Source of the DNA: Bacillus sp. FJAT-27264 | GTDB taxonomy: Bacteria > Bacillota > Bacilli > Paenibacillales > Paenibacillaceae | Direction: 5' to 3' | Assembly: GCF_001682855.1 (NCBI RefSeq) | Contig: NZ_MAQW01000023.1 | Location: 452,338-516,337 of the forward strand | Length of the DNA stretch: 64,000 bases | Shown: piece after piece, positions 9,549 through 21,600 of the stretch | Position numbering within the stretch: the stretch's first letter is position 1 | Layout of the letters: the number at the start of each line of letters is the position of its first letter | The notes under the pieces: generated by a model | What the model was told of the DNA's origin: nothing | The model's database searches: none | The model's input: the letters and a program-made list of their open reading frames with translations, nothing else | Position numbers and translations under genes: made by a program

Positions 9549-12212
9549 ATGGCAGACACTTCTTATCAACCAACCCCATGGATAGATACCATGATAAATG
9601 AAGAACACTTACTAGACGGTATTGCAGGTATATGTGAGAACAATGGTTGGACTAAGTTAGATGAATTTACTAAGGTCTCATATTCTAATAAGTTGACCAA
9701 GCCCACAATCAAGAGGGCATACCTACCACTTTCAAAACCGGAGATAGACCTACCTAAGATTATGAACGATGACTACTATGTGTACCTTAACGGAGAAGAG
9801 TGCCCCACTTCTTATTACTCTGTTACTAACAACCCTGACGAAACCACAACTCTTACATTTGAGCAAGGTGTGTCGGGGAAACTTGCAGTATATTACAGTG
9901 CAGTACAACCTACAGACTCTTTTGATTTCTACGTAGCAAAGCACCATATCCTGCGAAATTCATCCGGTAATCTCTACGGTATGTCAATGCTTGCACACGT
10001 CAACGAGCAGATAGGCAGGACGGGCTGCAAAGTACCATTTGCTATTTATGACAAGGCAGCTGACTTTGGCACACAGCTAACCCCTCAAGACATGGGGATT
10101 TTCTCATGGGCTATCCAAAAGGCGGCAGATGATGCTCTTTATGAGAGACACACCTTGTATTTTTACCAACTTGAGAAATACATCGGAAATGGGAAGATGA
10201 TTGTGGGTTGGGATAAGGATGCTGAACTAAAGAGGCTGGCATTGGACGTCGAAGTACAGACGAGCATGTGGGGGCTTGATGATAACACAAACGCCCTCCA
10301 ATTCAAGGTAACAGATAAGCTCCCTCAGATGTACCAATCTCCAATTGTAACTGCCCGGACCAGAATACCGCAACTTGAACATATGGATAAGCTTAATTTC
10401 ATGGACGTGAAGTACACGAACTGGTGGGACGATAGTAAAGTGTTCGTCAAGGGTTTCGTAGATGGCAAATCATTAATGCTTATAATCCTTGCGGACACTG
10501 CTCCTGTATGGGATAGCAACGCTGTACCCGCTATTCCACTTTATATGGGTGACATTGAAATAGGCGGTACTCCTGAAGAGGTGTCAAATAGGGAAATTAC
10601 GTTTGACTTCCAAGGGGTGACCAAGAAAACATCAACCATCATTTCTAATAAGCCAATGGTGAACCACGGTTCCAGTGTGAAGGTTTGGCTTATGGGTGAC
10701 ACTGACGGTGGTTTTGGAGACGAGTCGGTTACCTTGAGCATAGCGGGTGAAGAGATAGGCAGATTCAATACAAAATATGATATTGAACCTACTGATAACA
10801 AGCATGATGCGCAGTTTATGGGTACGTTTGATATTACTGGCATAGAGGGCAAGAACTCCGTAACCATTGAAGCGCTCAGCGGCAGTGGTGTTCATGGGTA
10901 CAAACCAGTAGCGGCTAGAATGTGGCTAGAGGTTACCATAAACACAAACAAATCCACAGGAGATGCACCTTCAGCTCTGTTCTCAGGAACGGCGTACAAT
11001 AAAGAGGGCGCAGCAGTGGATACAGTAATGAAGCAGTCTGCTAATTTGGACTATGATAACGTAAGCATCAAGCAAGAGATTACTATGCCTATCATGAAAG
11101 AATACCCAAGCTACCCTAGCAACGGAGTAGACTCCGTTATGGTAAAGCGCACCAAGTATGGTGCAAGATATCAGGCTCATTACTTATCTTGGAATGTACC
11201 TTCGAATATCATGCCGCCTGCTAGAGAGAATAGCAAGGGACAGAAACACCCGAGGGCATGGAATGACTATACAAATCCGCAATACAAGTATCAATTTAAT
11301 CCATCCAGGTATAGTGATAAGGCACATTCATCCAGGGCCCTGCTTGTTCACCCTGAAGATGGTACGTTTGGAACACTGCGAAACGTTATTTTGGTATCTC
11401 CCTTAACTATAATGAATGGTGACGAGCTAAAGGCGGTAAAAGACCACTGCGATAAAGAAAACAAGTACGAAGTATACTCTTACTACTTGGTCGAAGGGAT
11501 CTCACCGCTAACCAAAAGACCCGCGACGGCTTTCAGACCTGCGGGACTAGGGATCCTTAAAGCAGGGTACACACTACCAGAAATTCCGCCATTACCTCCA
11601 GCACCACCTGCACTGGTCGTACAGATTGACCCTGATTACTCGGTGATAGAGGAAGGTGGATCAATTAGGTTTACATCCCTGTATAGCAAGCACTCTCCTA
11701 GTACTAACTTTAGGTGGGAGACAGCAAGTAGTGTAAATAAAGGAAGCTATTCGGTTGATAATGCAATCTACACCTTCAATCATGCGGGTACCTACACGAT
11801 AATCTTTACATTATGGAATGAAGCAGGTCAGAAAGGGACAGCAACAGCAAGTGTGTTAGTTAAAGCCAAGCCAGTACCACCTCCGCCCCCACCTCCACCC
11901 CCTCCTGCAAACACATTGCAGTGTGGTAAGACCAATGATACGGGCGGCGGCGCTCGTACAGAGAAAGAGCATGAGATGGGAAGTAGGAGCGGCAATGTAG
12001 TTGTCACGTATGACATGTATGGTATAGCAGATAAGATGGATATTTACTATCAGAACCAACTACTCGCAAGCACCAACATGGAAGTATCAGGTACAGGGTC
12101 ACTTAGATTTGACTACAGTCCTGTAGGTGGTGTAACGCAGATAAAGGTAGTTATGACTTCGTCTTCCGGTTCAAATAGCAGTTGGAAGTATTTGGTTAAT
12201 TGCCCTGTGTAG
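9549..12212 (+). CDS. Large tail structural protein with PKD-like and polyproline segments
   Basis: 887 residues behind AAGAAGGTG. It is the longest of three tandem paralogues (with 12256 and 13793) sharing an N-terminal module and a core carrying YPSYPSNGVDSVMVKR, a RYQAHYLSWN stretch, FNPSRYSDKAHSS and a PAGLGIL end. Extra parts here are a beta insert (about 340-480), a PKD/Ig-like domain (about 690-775), a run of ten prolines, and a C-terminal beta domain with two cysteines. The proline hinge suggests the terminal domain projects from the virion, perhaps as a receptor binder. The paralogy is visible in the sequence; the adhesin role is inferred. Confidence 0.7.
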   Translation: MADTSYQPTPWIDTMINEEHLLDGIAGICENNGWTKLDEFTKVSYSNKLTKPTIKRAYLPLSKPEIDLPKIMNDDYYVYLNGEECPTSYYSVTNNPDETTTLTFEQGVSGKLAVYYSAVQPTDSFDFYVAKHHILRNSSGNLYGMSMLAHVNEQIGRTGCKVPFAIYDKAADFGTQLTPQDMGIFSWAIQKAADDALYERHTLYFYQLEKYIGNGKMIVGWDKDAELKRLALDVEVQTSMWGLDDNTNALQFKVTDKLPQMYQSPIVTARTRIPQLEHMDKLNFMDVKYTNWWDDSKVFVKGFVDGKSLMLIILADTAPVWDSNAVPAIPLYMGDIEIGGTPEEVSNREITFDFQGVTKKTSTIISNKPMVNHGSSVKVWLMGDTDGGFGDESVTLSIAGEEIGRFNTKYDIEPTDNKHDAQFMGTFDITGIEGKNSVTIEALSGSGVHGYKPVAARMWLEVTINTNKSTGDAPSALFSGTAYNKEGAAVDTVMKQSANLDYDNVSIKQEITMPIMKEYPSYPSNGVDSVMVKRTKYGARYQAHYLSWNVPSNIMPPARENSKGQKHPRAWNDYTNPQYKYQFNPSRYSDKAHSSRALLVHPEDGTFGTLRNVILVSPLTIMNGDELKAVKDHCDKENKYEVYSYYLVEGISPLTKRPATAFRPAGLGILKAGYTLPEIPPLPPAPPALVVQIDPDYSVIEEGGSIRFTSLYSKHSPSTNFRWETASSVNKGSYSVDNAIYTFNHAGTYTIIFTLWNEAGQKGTATASVLVKAKPVPPPPPPPPPPANTLQCGKTNDTGGGARTEKEHEMGSRSGNVVVTYDMYGIADKMDIYYQNQLLASTNMEVSGTGSLRFDYSPVGGVTQIKVVMTSSSGSNSSWKYLVNCPV

Positions 12213-12255
12213 TACGGGGCTACCAAAAGAAAATAAGTGAAGGGGTGCAATATAA

Positions 12256-13728
12256 ATGCCATTTATCGACACGACTCGCGCAACATTTACTCCACGGGTA
12301 ACTGAAGCAGATATACAACCAAGGCTGGGGGACCTGCTGGCAACAGCGGGGTGGAAGGTAGTTGCAAACTTTAAAAAAGTAACGTTTGACGCTAGTATTA
12401 TGAGATCTACCTATATAGGTAATGACCAAAGCAATATCTCTATTTATGTAGCAGAGCATTTTATCTACGCCAACAAAGAGAATAAGATGTTCGGCGTGGC
12501 AATTCTAGGCAATTGGGAACAGAACCTGGGACAACTGAGGTCAAGTGGCAAGTCTCCAGATGGGGGAAACGCGAACCCTAATAAAGCGACACTTGCAGTA
12601 TTCTCTCAATGGGCGACCAATGAGTTTAGGAAGTACCGTTCCCCTCAAACTCTGTATATATACATGGTAGAGCAGTTAAGTGGACTGAAGCCTGCGAACG
12701 AAGACATCTGCTTGCCATGGAATAACACGTCAGCGAGTGAGTTGAAACGCGCGGTGCTGGATATTGAAGTAGAAGCATCAGCTTGGGTAGGGAGCGGAAC
12801 TAGTTCAGTATTTACGGTAGTAAAGGCTGAGGGTGGGCGTATGCAATCCCCAATCATCCAAGCAGGACTCCGTACTAACCTACTAGAGAAATACTACGAT
12901 GAAAATATTCACTACGCAGTTCAGAACACCAACTGGTGGCATGATTCTGAAATTTCTATTAAGGGTCATCTAACGGATACAAGTTTATTCTTCATTATGC
13001 AGTGTGATAACGTACCTGCACCTGAAGGAAACCTTGTACCGATCATCCCCTTTTATTTTGGTAAATTGGACGCGGTAGAAGAAGGTGACAACGCTTATGC
13101 AATGTTTGCAGGTAGTGTGCCTATAGTGGGTACTGGTAGTCTCGATTCACAACTAAAGGCGATCGCTGAGTATGATTTTGACAACACCGCAACTCGTCAG
13201 CAGAATATCATGCCTTTGATGAAAACTTATCCTAAGTATCCTGCCAATGGATTGGATAATATCATGGTCAGCCGTGGTAAACTCGGTGCTCGGTACCAAG
13301 CATACTACTTATCTTGGAACGCACCTGCTAACGATATCACACCAACTCGTTCTTCGGTAGATGGAAAGAAAGATTACCCACGGGCTTGGAACAACGCTGA
13401 GAACCCGCTTTACAAGTATTCTTTCAATCCGTCCAGATACAGTCAGAAGGTACATACCTCCAAACTGTACGTAATTCATCCCGAAGAAGGTGTACGAGGT
13501 GCACTAAAAGATACTATCGCATTGTCGGCTCTGTCCTTTAATGCCAACAAGCTTAGAGTCAAGAAAGAACATTGCCCTGACGAGTTCGATGTTTTTCGTT
13601 ATTTCCTGGTTGAAGGGGTATCCCCACTAACCAAAAAGCCAGGCACACAGTACAGACCAGCGGGTATCGGACTGTACTACAATACGGTCGATGATGAAGG
13701 TGTGGAGATAACCCCTACACCTGAGTGA
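12256..13728 (+). CDS. Tail structural protein, second paralogue of the 9549 family
   Basis: 490 residues. It keeps only the core of the family: N-terminal module (PRLGDLLATAGWKVVANFKK), a W-x-S trait, then MKTYPKYPANGLDNIMVSR, RYQAYYLSWN, FNPSRYSQKVHTSK, VSPLTKKPGTQYRPAGIGL. It has no PKD domain or proline hinge, so it may be the basic form of the subunit. Ribosome-binding site GTGAAGGGG at 12237-12245. A short hairpin without a T-run (12203-12221) lies between it and the previous gene. Not a family I can name. Confidence 0.7.
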   Translation: MPFIDTTRATFTPRVTEADIQPRLGDLLATAGWKVVANFKKVTFDASIMRSTYIGNDQSNISIYVAEHFIYANKENKMFGVAILGNWEQNLGQLRSSGKSPDGGNANPNKATLAVFSQWATNEFRKYRSPQTLYIYMVEQLSGLKPANEDICLPWNNTSASELKRAVLDIEVEASAWVGSGTSSVFTVVKAEGGRMQSPIIQAGLRTNLLEKYYDENIHYAVQNTNWWHDSEISIKGHLTDTSLFFIMQCDNVPAPEGNLVPIIPFYFGKLDAVEEGDNAYAMFAGSVPIVGTGSLDSQLKAIAEYDFDNTATRQQNIMPLMKTYPKYPANGLDNIMVSRGKLGARYQAYYLSWNAPANDITPTRSSVDGKKDYPRAWNNAENPLYKYSFNPSRYSQKVHTSKLYVIHPEEGVRGALKDTIALSALSFNANKLRVKKEHCPDEFDVFRYFLVEGVSPLTKKPGTQYRPAGIGLYYNTVDDEGVEITPTPE

Positions 13729-13792
13729 TCCATTCAACAAAACAAGCCCTGCTGTTAAATGCGGTGGGGCAATTCTAAACAAGAGGTGATGT

Positions 13793-15613
13793 ATGGTGAG
13801 TTGGTTTGATGGAGATTCTACGATTCAATTATTCCCACAAGATTTTGAGACTTTGCTAAACTCCAAGGGTTGGGATACATTTGTTAAATACCGTGCAGTG
13901 TCGGTAGACGGATTAAAGTTCGCTGATGTACGTTTGTTCCGGTCACTAGGTTCTGATAACCAAATGCGAAACTTCGGTATGGTGTACGGTTATGGTAAAA
14001 AAACAAGCCCTGCCTTGGGTGAACAAGAGTTCATCTCACAGAACTCTGTTCTTGGAGAACTGGTCAAGGATACTAAACTGAACACCAAGTACCAGTATAA
14101 GGTTTTCCCAATACTTAAGGATTCCGTCATCGTTTACAAGAATGGCTTAGTAGTACCAAGTTCGGATTATGTTCTGGATGAAGTAAATGGGACAATCACT
14201 TTTGCTGAAGCCCCATTGGCGACAGATAGAGTCAACTCTAACTACTCACCATCCCCTATTGCACCACAGCCAGTGAAGCGAATGTACTTTTTCACTTTTG
14301 ATGACGTTCGGGGCGAGAGGATCGTACAGGGTATTAACGGCTCAGTAGTAATTGGTGACCCTGAATCTATCCTCCCTGATGGAGATGGCAGCAAGAAAGT
14401 TTTCCCAATCCCGACTTCTACTACAATTAAGGAAGATACGGTACGTGTATATAAAAATCAGGTGGAGGTTGACGCAACTTCTTACACTGTTGATTATACT
14501 ACTAATACTGTAACCTTTAAAACTGCACCGGATGCGGGAGCAGAATTACATGCTTCTTATATCAGGATTCTAAATGCAACAGGAACGCAGACATTGAACT
14601 ACGGTGATATCAAGGTTAAGAACTTCGACCCTGATAAGGGTGCGGACTTGCTGAACTCAGTGTACTCGGCAATCTACTACATCTACCCATCGTTGCCTAC
14701 AGCATTGTCCTTTACGCCATTACAGAATTTTGATAGAGGATGGCAGAGAGATAGCACGATGTACTATTGGGGCAACATTACCAAAGATCGCATCGCAATG
14801 TTTTTCCGGCCTGATCCAACTCCTGGCGCAGAGAACACATACTTCGCACCGTTGTACATCGGCCGGCTAACCACACTAGGTAAATCACCACGTAAGAACA
14901 ATGTAATTATCTCTGGTTGCCGTGAAGCAGATGAGATTAAGTGGAAGAAGGACATGAAGCTCGGTGCTGTTTACGTGGATTACGGCGTACACACATCTAA
15001 TGGTAACCGTGGCGTACAGCTTCAACAATCAATCGGTGGTACGTATTACCAGGAGCACTATCTGGCATTCATTACTCACGATAAGGACGTTGATGCAGGC
15101 GAATCCAGATTTAATCCATCGGTATATAGCGGTAAATACCATATCTCCCCAATGTATATTGTTCACCCTAACGATGGTTTTGTAGGGAAGCTGGATGAGT
15201 GTTATGCGGTTCATCCGAAGAACATCTCTCAGTTGGATGAATTGGAAGTCATTGAAACGGCTGATCATGAGGATTTGGGTAAAGGTGACGGAGTGAATTC
15301 AGTTTTCCATCTGGCTCATTCCCCTTCCTTGAAGGATGACGGTACGCCTTATAAACTGGACGTGATCATTGACTGTGAAACCCTTGTTCTAGGAACAGAC
15401 TACGTCATAGATGCTGAGTTGAAGACGATCAAATTCCTAGAGGGGAAAACACCTGCTTTCGGCAAAGAAGTTCTTGCTACTTACGAGTACAAGCAACTTT
15501 ACCGCTACACTCTTGCAGATACTCCGGTCAGCCCGTTCACACTAGCTAACATGTCCCCATTCGCTCCAATTGGGCTAGGTATTTTGAAAGAGACTCTGAA
15601 GAAAAACGCATAA
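13793..15613 (+). CDS. Tail structural protein, third paralogue with inserted beta modules
   Basis: 606 residues behind AAGAGGTGATGT. It shares the core (YYQEHYLAF, RFNPSVYSGKYHISPMYIVHP, PIGLGIL) with the two genes upstream and adds three copies of a 55-60 residue beta module: KVFPI or VFHL start, VIVYKNG or VRVYKNQ strand, an S-x-Y-x-x-D turn, TITF, then a final ASY/TYEY strand. The copies lie at about residues 100-160, 195-260 and 490-555. A related module closes the gene at 24637. Such modules are common in appended phage virion proteins. Confidence 0.68.
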   Translation: MVSWFDGDSTIQLFPQDFETLLNSKGWDTFVKYRAVSVDGLKFADVRLFRSLGSDNQMRNFGMVYGYGKKTSPALGEQEFISQNSVLGELVKDTKLNTKYQYKVFPILKDSVIVYKNGLVVPSSDYVLDEVNGTITFAEAPLATDRVNSNYSPSPIAPQPVKRMYFFTFDDVRGERIVQGINGSVVIGDPESILPDGDGSKKVFPIPTSTTIKEDTVRVYKNQVEVDATSYTVDYTTNTVTFKTAPDAGAELHASYIRILNATGTQTLNYGDIKVKNFDPDKGADLLNSVYSAIYYIYPSLPTALSFTPLQNFDRGWQRDSTMYYWGNITKDRIAMFFRPDPTPGAENTYFAPLYIGRLTTLGKSPRKNNVIISGCREADEIKWKKDMKLGAVYVDYGVHTSNGNRGVQLQQSIGGTYYQEHYLAFITHDKDVDAGESRFNPSVYSGKYHISPMYIVHPNDGFVGKLDECYAVHPKNISQLDELEVIETADHEDLGKGDGVNSVFHLAHSPSLKDDGTPYKLDVIIDCETLVLGTDYVIDAELKTIKFLEGKTPAFGKEVLATYEYKQLYRYTLADTPVSPFTLANMSPFAPIGLGILKETLKKNA

Positions 15614-15630
15614 ACATAAATAAGGGAGGT

Positions 15631-15689
15631 GGCGGTGAGTGATGAACGGTAAGAAATCTTACCTAATCAGCTTCACCGCCCTTTTTTCT
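15631..15689 (+). promoter_or_regulatory. Terminator-like hairpin overlapping the start of the giant fibre gene
   Basis: GGCGGTGA (15631-15638) pairs perfectly with TCACCGCC (15673-15680), and CTTTTTTCT follows. Inside it GGTAAGA (15648-15654) pairs with TCTTACC (15657-15663). The structure spans the start codon and part of the ribosome-binding site. A competing hairpin, GCCCTTTTT with AAAAAGGGC (15678-15698), would capture the 3' arm and the T-run. This is the layout of an attenuator, where translating ribosomes or the second hairpin decide read-through. The pairing is seen; the function is inferred. Confidence 0.5.
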
Positions 15690-18600
15690 AAAAAGGGCTA
15701 TGAAGTTACATTTGGTGTAGAGCAGATAATAAACTCAAACAACTGGTATCACCTGACCGCCCCCGTTAATTCTACGTACAAGACTTTGATCGAGGACACC
15801 ATGAAAGGCGCTAGTAAAGTTCCTCACTCAGCCACGGGATTATTCGGGAAGCTTACGAACGCTGATAACGTGACAGAGTATGAGGGGGTTGGAATCGAAA
15901 TAGCGATAGCGTCCATCGTATCCTATTTGTCCGACATCCATAGGTACTTTAGTGGGGACACAGTGGTAATGTCTAGGACTGATTGGCAGAGAACAGGTCG
16001 TAGATTAGATAACACAATTGACGTTGGGTTAACCCCCATGGAATCCGGACGGGAGACAGCGGATAACGGGGTCATTGATGACACAGAGATCGGTGCATTA
16101 TATGACGTTAACATTGTGATTGCAGAGGATAATAGAGTCACGATGTCTTTATCAAGCAACACAGGTACTTCCAACAAACTTGAACATGCTGCAGGAAATA
16201 AGACCGGCACTATCATAGAAATCCCTGAGTTTTTCGAGTTCAAGTTGGATGCAGAAGAAGGGCGAGCAATTCTCTCAAGTATCTTACGCCAGCTACTTGA
16301 AGGTGAAATTTCACTTCTCAGTCAGGCCGACCTCAACTCTCAAATTAGTGACAGTATCATAGATCACAATTCAATCGGTTCTGTTGTGATCAAGGATTCT
16401 GAAGAAATCAGCAATCGTTATGCTGAGATCGTCAAAAATTCTTCCTATGAGCGTATTGAAAATGCTGGTCTTTCTGTGAAGGACTCGTCCGTAACTAAGG
16501 GTGTGTTGGCGGATACTGAAGTCCATGTTAGTAATCATATAACCATCAGTGCGGAGAGGGTAGAGGTAATTAAAGAGGCATCGGTAGGCGGCTTAACAGA
16601 AGCGATAACCGATATGGTATACAATTCTAATAACCATCACATGGTAGAAAGTAATTCTGCAGGATTTGAAGTTGATGTTCATAGGCTAGTGTCGGTGGAT
16701 ACATCCGTCTTGGCGGGCATGGAAGATACGAAAATTGTAGATACCGTAAATGATGCTACTATTGAACAGACCCACGGAGGTAACCTGGAAGGCTACTTTG
16801 AAAGTAGTGATATGGCTGATTTTATAAAAGCAGAGTCATTGATAAGCACTTCTACCTATTTAAGCCAAGAGACCACGGTAGAAAACTACATGGAAATTGA
16901 TAACGAAATCCTTATTGAATCTGAGATTGTACTGCTGGCTGTATCACAAGAATACATACATTCAGATACAATAATTAATATAACTTTACAAGGCACGGAA
17001 ATGGCAGACCTGCAGCAACCCATCTACGATGGAAAGGTAGACGGTACTTTGACTAAAGTAGAAAATAGGAGAGATGCTCTGTTAGATGAAGTAATTTATT
17101 ACGATATCCGTATAGACTCCCAACCTATCAACTTAACTGCCGTAGATACATATGAGAATACTTCTCAATCTAATGAATTAATTAGTGTGGAGGTTAAGGG
17201 GAAGAACGGTTCAATCCATTCTAAGACCTTAGCTGAGGGTAGTCACCGTACCCTATCATCAGTGGACGAGACGATGGCTTACGACACCACACAATTTGGT
17301 ATTTTGGAGACCATTGAACAAGCAGATAGCAGTTCCTATGCTGATCTTACATTTAGTAGAGGACAGGTAGATACAAGACAGGATGCTCATTTTATTGCAT
17401 ATACAGAAACAGACAGCTTTAGTGGTGAGATTGGTAGGGTCGATTTCATTGAGTGGGCTAAGGTGGAAATGGACTACGATTCTTACTTAGTAGTTAAGGA
17501 CACTGAAGCAAGCTTAACCAAAAACGGTTTAACAGTAGACCACTACAGTTCAGCTCAGATCTCATATGAAGCAAAAGTAAGTGATATCGAATGGTCAACC
17601 CATTTTACTAAGGAAGCAGGAGAAGTAAGGCTCACAAGTGCTAAGAATACAGCCGACATGATGGATGGTGAGGTGGAGAGAACCATTATAGCTACCCCAC
17701 TAAGGGATTATGATGCTGAGGTGAATCATGTCGTGGGCGCTACTTTAATTAATGGGGATGGGGCTGACATACAGATTATCACAAACTCTGAAGTATACGT
17801 GGGCGGTCAGCCTTTAATCGATCTGATTATAGAAGCAAAGAATCTGACCACATGTCATGATTCTGAAGTGGAAGAGTTTACTGAGTTTCTTGCAACAGAG
17901 CAAGTGGAATCAGAGGTTCAGAGTTTTACGGCTATCGAGCAAATGAAATCAGTTATTACTGAGTCTCCTGAAATACTCAAAGCTGTACGCTTGTTGGAGA
18001 TAATGTATGGCTCTAAAGCAGTTGATTACATCGAAGCAGGAATGACTAAAATTCTGCAAGATAGTATATCAGGAGAATTCCTCATGGCTGATCTTCCCTT
18101 ACGAACTTCAGCGGTTATTGAGCAGATAAAAATGGCAGGAGCAGGGGTTACCACGCTAGGTATTAATCAGGAATCTAGTTTGGCGAGCAGATCCGAGGGG
18201 GCAGATGTATTACAGCCTCAGGAGACGGCTTTAGGCGGTATGTACGTTGAATTCAGAGAGAGTGTCACGGAAGAATTCACTGACGCACAGATCTACGACT
18301 TTAGTAGACCTATGGATATACAGGAAATGAGTCATGCTATTTTGGGAGCAAATAATAGAATCGGACAGTCACATGACTTAATAGAAGCTGATAATGTAGC
18401 TGGAATGTCAGGAACTAGACCGCAAGAATTTGCTCTAGTTGATATGGAAAGTGAAGCAGACGGAATGAATCATGAGATTGAAATGGCGGATATACAGGTC
18501 GAAAGAGGTGGTAATTCTCCTGAGGAGATTGTAACTGCCAAAGCTGATAGATCATTTGAGGGGTACGAAACAGGAACGACATTAGCTAATATGCATCGCG

Positions 18601-21600
18601 GTATGGAAGGAGTTATTCAGAAGTCAGCGGCTGGAGAGATCTCATCAAACAGTGAAGGAACAACTGACCGGACAGTAACTGCAGCTAGCGGTTCAAGTAG
18701 TGAGGGTGTGCTACCTGAACTGGAAAGTGCTACTACCGAATCCAGCAAGGATGGCGTACTTCCAGAGCTAGAGAGAGCTAACCATAGCTTAACTAGAGAT
18801 GCTGTTATAGCTGAGCTAGAAAGTGCTACTACCGAATCCAGCAAGGATGGCGTACTTCCAGAGCTAGAGAGAGCTAACCATAGTGTAAGTAGAGATGCTG
18901 TTTTAGCTGAGTTAGAAGGTGCTACTACAGAATCCAGCAAGGATGGCGTACTTCCAGAACTGGAGAGAGCTAACCATAGCGTGAGTAGAGATGCTGTTAT
19001 AGCTGAGCTAGAAGGTGCTACTACTGAATCAAGCAGAGATGGCGTACTTCCAGAGCTAGAGAGAGCTAACCATAGCGTAAGTAGAGATGCTGTTTTAGCA
19101 GAAATAGAAGGTGCTACTACCGAATCCAGCAAGGATGGCGTACTTCCAGAGCTAGAGAGAGCTAACCATAGCGTAAGTAGAGATGCTGTTTTAGCTGAAA
19201 TAGAAGGTGCTACTACCGAATCCAGCAAGGATGGCGTACTTCCAGAGCTAGAGAGAGCTAACCATAGTGTAAGTAGAGATGCTGTTTTAGCTGAGTTAGA
19301 AGGTGCTACTACAGAATCCAGCAAGGATGGCGTACTTCCAGAACTGGAGAGAGCTAACCATAGCGTGAGTAGAGATGCTGTTATAGCTGAGCTAGAAGGT
19401 GCTACTACTGAATCAAGCAGAGATGGCGTACTTCCAGAGCTAGAGAGAGCTAACCATAGCGTAAGTAGAGATGCTGTTTTAGCAGAAATAGAAGGTGCTA
19501 CTACCGAATCCAGCAAGGATGGCGTACTTCCAGAGCTAGAGAGAGCTAACCATAGCGTAAGTAGAGATGCTGTTTTAGCTGAAATAGAAGGTGCTACTAC
19601 CGAATCCAGCAAGGATGGCGTACTTCCAGAGCTAGAGAGAGCTAACCATAGCGTAAGTAGAGATGCTGTTTTAGCAGAACTAGAAGATGCTAGTACCGAA
19701 TCAAGCAGAGATGGTGTACTTCCAGAACTGGAGAGAGCTAACCATAGCGTAAGTAGAGATGCTGTTTTAGCAGAAATAGAAGGTGCTACTACCGAATCCA
19801 GCAAGGATGGCGTACTTCCAGAACTGGAGAGAGCTAATTATAGAGTAAGTAGAGATGCTGTTATAGCTGAGCTAGAAAGTGCTACTACCGAATCCAGCAA
19901 GGATGGCGTACTTCCAGAGCTAGAGAGAGCTAACCATAGCGTAAGTAGAGATGCTGTTTTAGCTGAAATAGAAGGTGCTACTACCGAATCCAGCAAGGAT
20001 GGCGTACTTCCAGAGCTAGAGAGAGCTAACCATAGCGTAAGTAGAGATGCTGTTTTAGCTGAAATAGAAGGTGCTACTACCGAATCCAGCAAGGATGGCG
20101 TACTTCCAGAGCTAGAGAGAGCTAACCATAGCGTAAGTAGAGATGCTGTTTTAGCTGAAATAGAAGGTGCTACTACCGAATCCAGCAAGGATGGCGTACT
20201 TCCAGAGCTAGAGAGAGCTAACCATAGCGTAAGTAGAGATGCTGTTTTAGCTGAAATAGAAGGTGCTACTACCGAATCCAGCAAGGATGGCGTACTTCCA
20301 GAGCTAGAGAGAGCTAACCATAGCGTAAGTAGAGATGCTGTTTTAGCAGAAATAGAAGGTGCTACTACCGAATCCAGCAAGGATGGCGTACTTCCAGAGC
20401 TAGAGAGAGCTAACCATAGCGTAAGTAGAGATGCTGTTTTAGCAGAAATAGAAGGTGCTACTACCGAATCCAGCAAGGATGGCGTACTTCCAGAGCTAGA
20501 GAGAGCTAACCATAGCGTAAGTAGAGATGCTGTTTTAGCAGAAATAGAAGGTGCTACTACCGAATCCAGCAAGGATGGCGTACTTCCAGAGCTAGAGAGA
20601 GCTAATCATAGTGTAAGTAGAGATGCTGTTTTAGCAGAAATAGAAGGTGCTAGTAACAAATTAAGCAGAGATGGTGTACTTCCAGAACTGGAGACAGCTA
20701 ATCATAGCGTAAGTAGAGATGCTGTTTTACCTGAGCTAGAAGGTGCTACTAACGAATCAAGCAAGGATGGTGTACTTCCAGAACTGGAGAGCGCTAACCA
20801 TCGCGTAAGTAAAGATGCTGTTTTAGCAGAACTAGAAGGTGCTACTAGCGAATCAAACAAGGATGGTGTACTTCCAGAACTGGAGAGAGCTAACCATAGC
20901 GTAAGTAGAGATGCTGTTTTAGCTGAGCTAGAAGGTGCTACTAACGAATCAAGCAAGGATGGTGTACTTCCAGAACTGGAGAGCGCTAACCATCGCGTAA
21001 GTAAAGATGCTGTTTTAGCAGAACTAGAAGGTGCTACTAGCGAATCAAACAAGGATGGTGTACTTCCAGAACTGGAGAGCGCTAACCATCGCGTAAGTAA
21101 AGATGCTGTTTTAGCAGAACTAGAAGGTGCTACTAGCGAATCAAACAAGGATGGTGTACTTCCAGAACTGGAGAGCGCTAACCATCGCGTAAGTAAAGAT
21201 GCTGTTTTAGCAGAACTAGAAGGTGCTACTAGCGAATCAAACAAGGATGGTGTACTTCCAGAACTGGAGAGCGCTAACCATCGCGTAAGTAAAGATGCTG
21301 TTTTAGCAGAACTAGAAGGTGCTACTAGCGAATCAAACAAGGATGGTGTACTTCCAGAACTGGAGAGCGCTAACCATCGCGTAAGTAAAGATGCTGTTTT
21401 AGCAGAACTAGAAGGTGCTACTAGCGAATCAAACAAGGATGGTGTACTTCCAGAACTGGAGAGCGCTAACCATCGCGTAAGTAAAGATGCTGTTTTAGCA
21501 GAACTAGAAGGTGCTACTAGCGAATCAAACAAGGATGGTGTACTTCCAGAACTGGAGAGCGCTAACCATCGCGTAAGTAAAGATGCTGTTTTAGCAGAAC

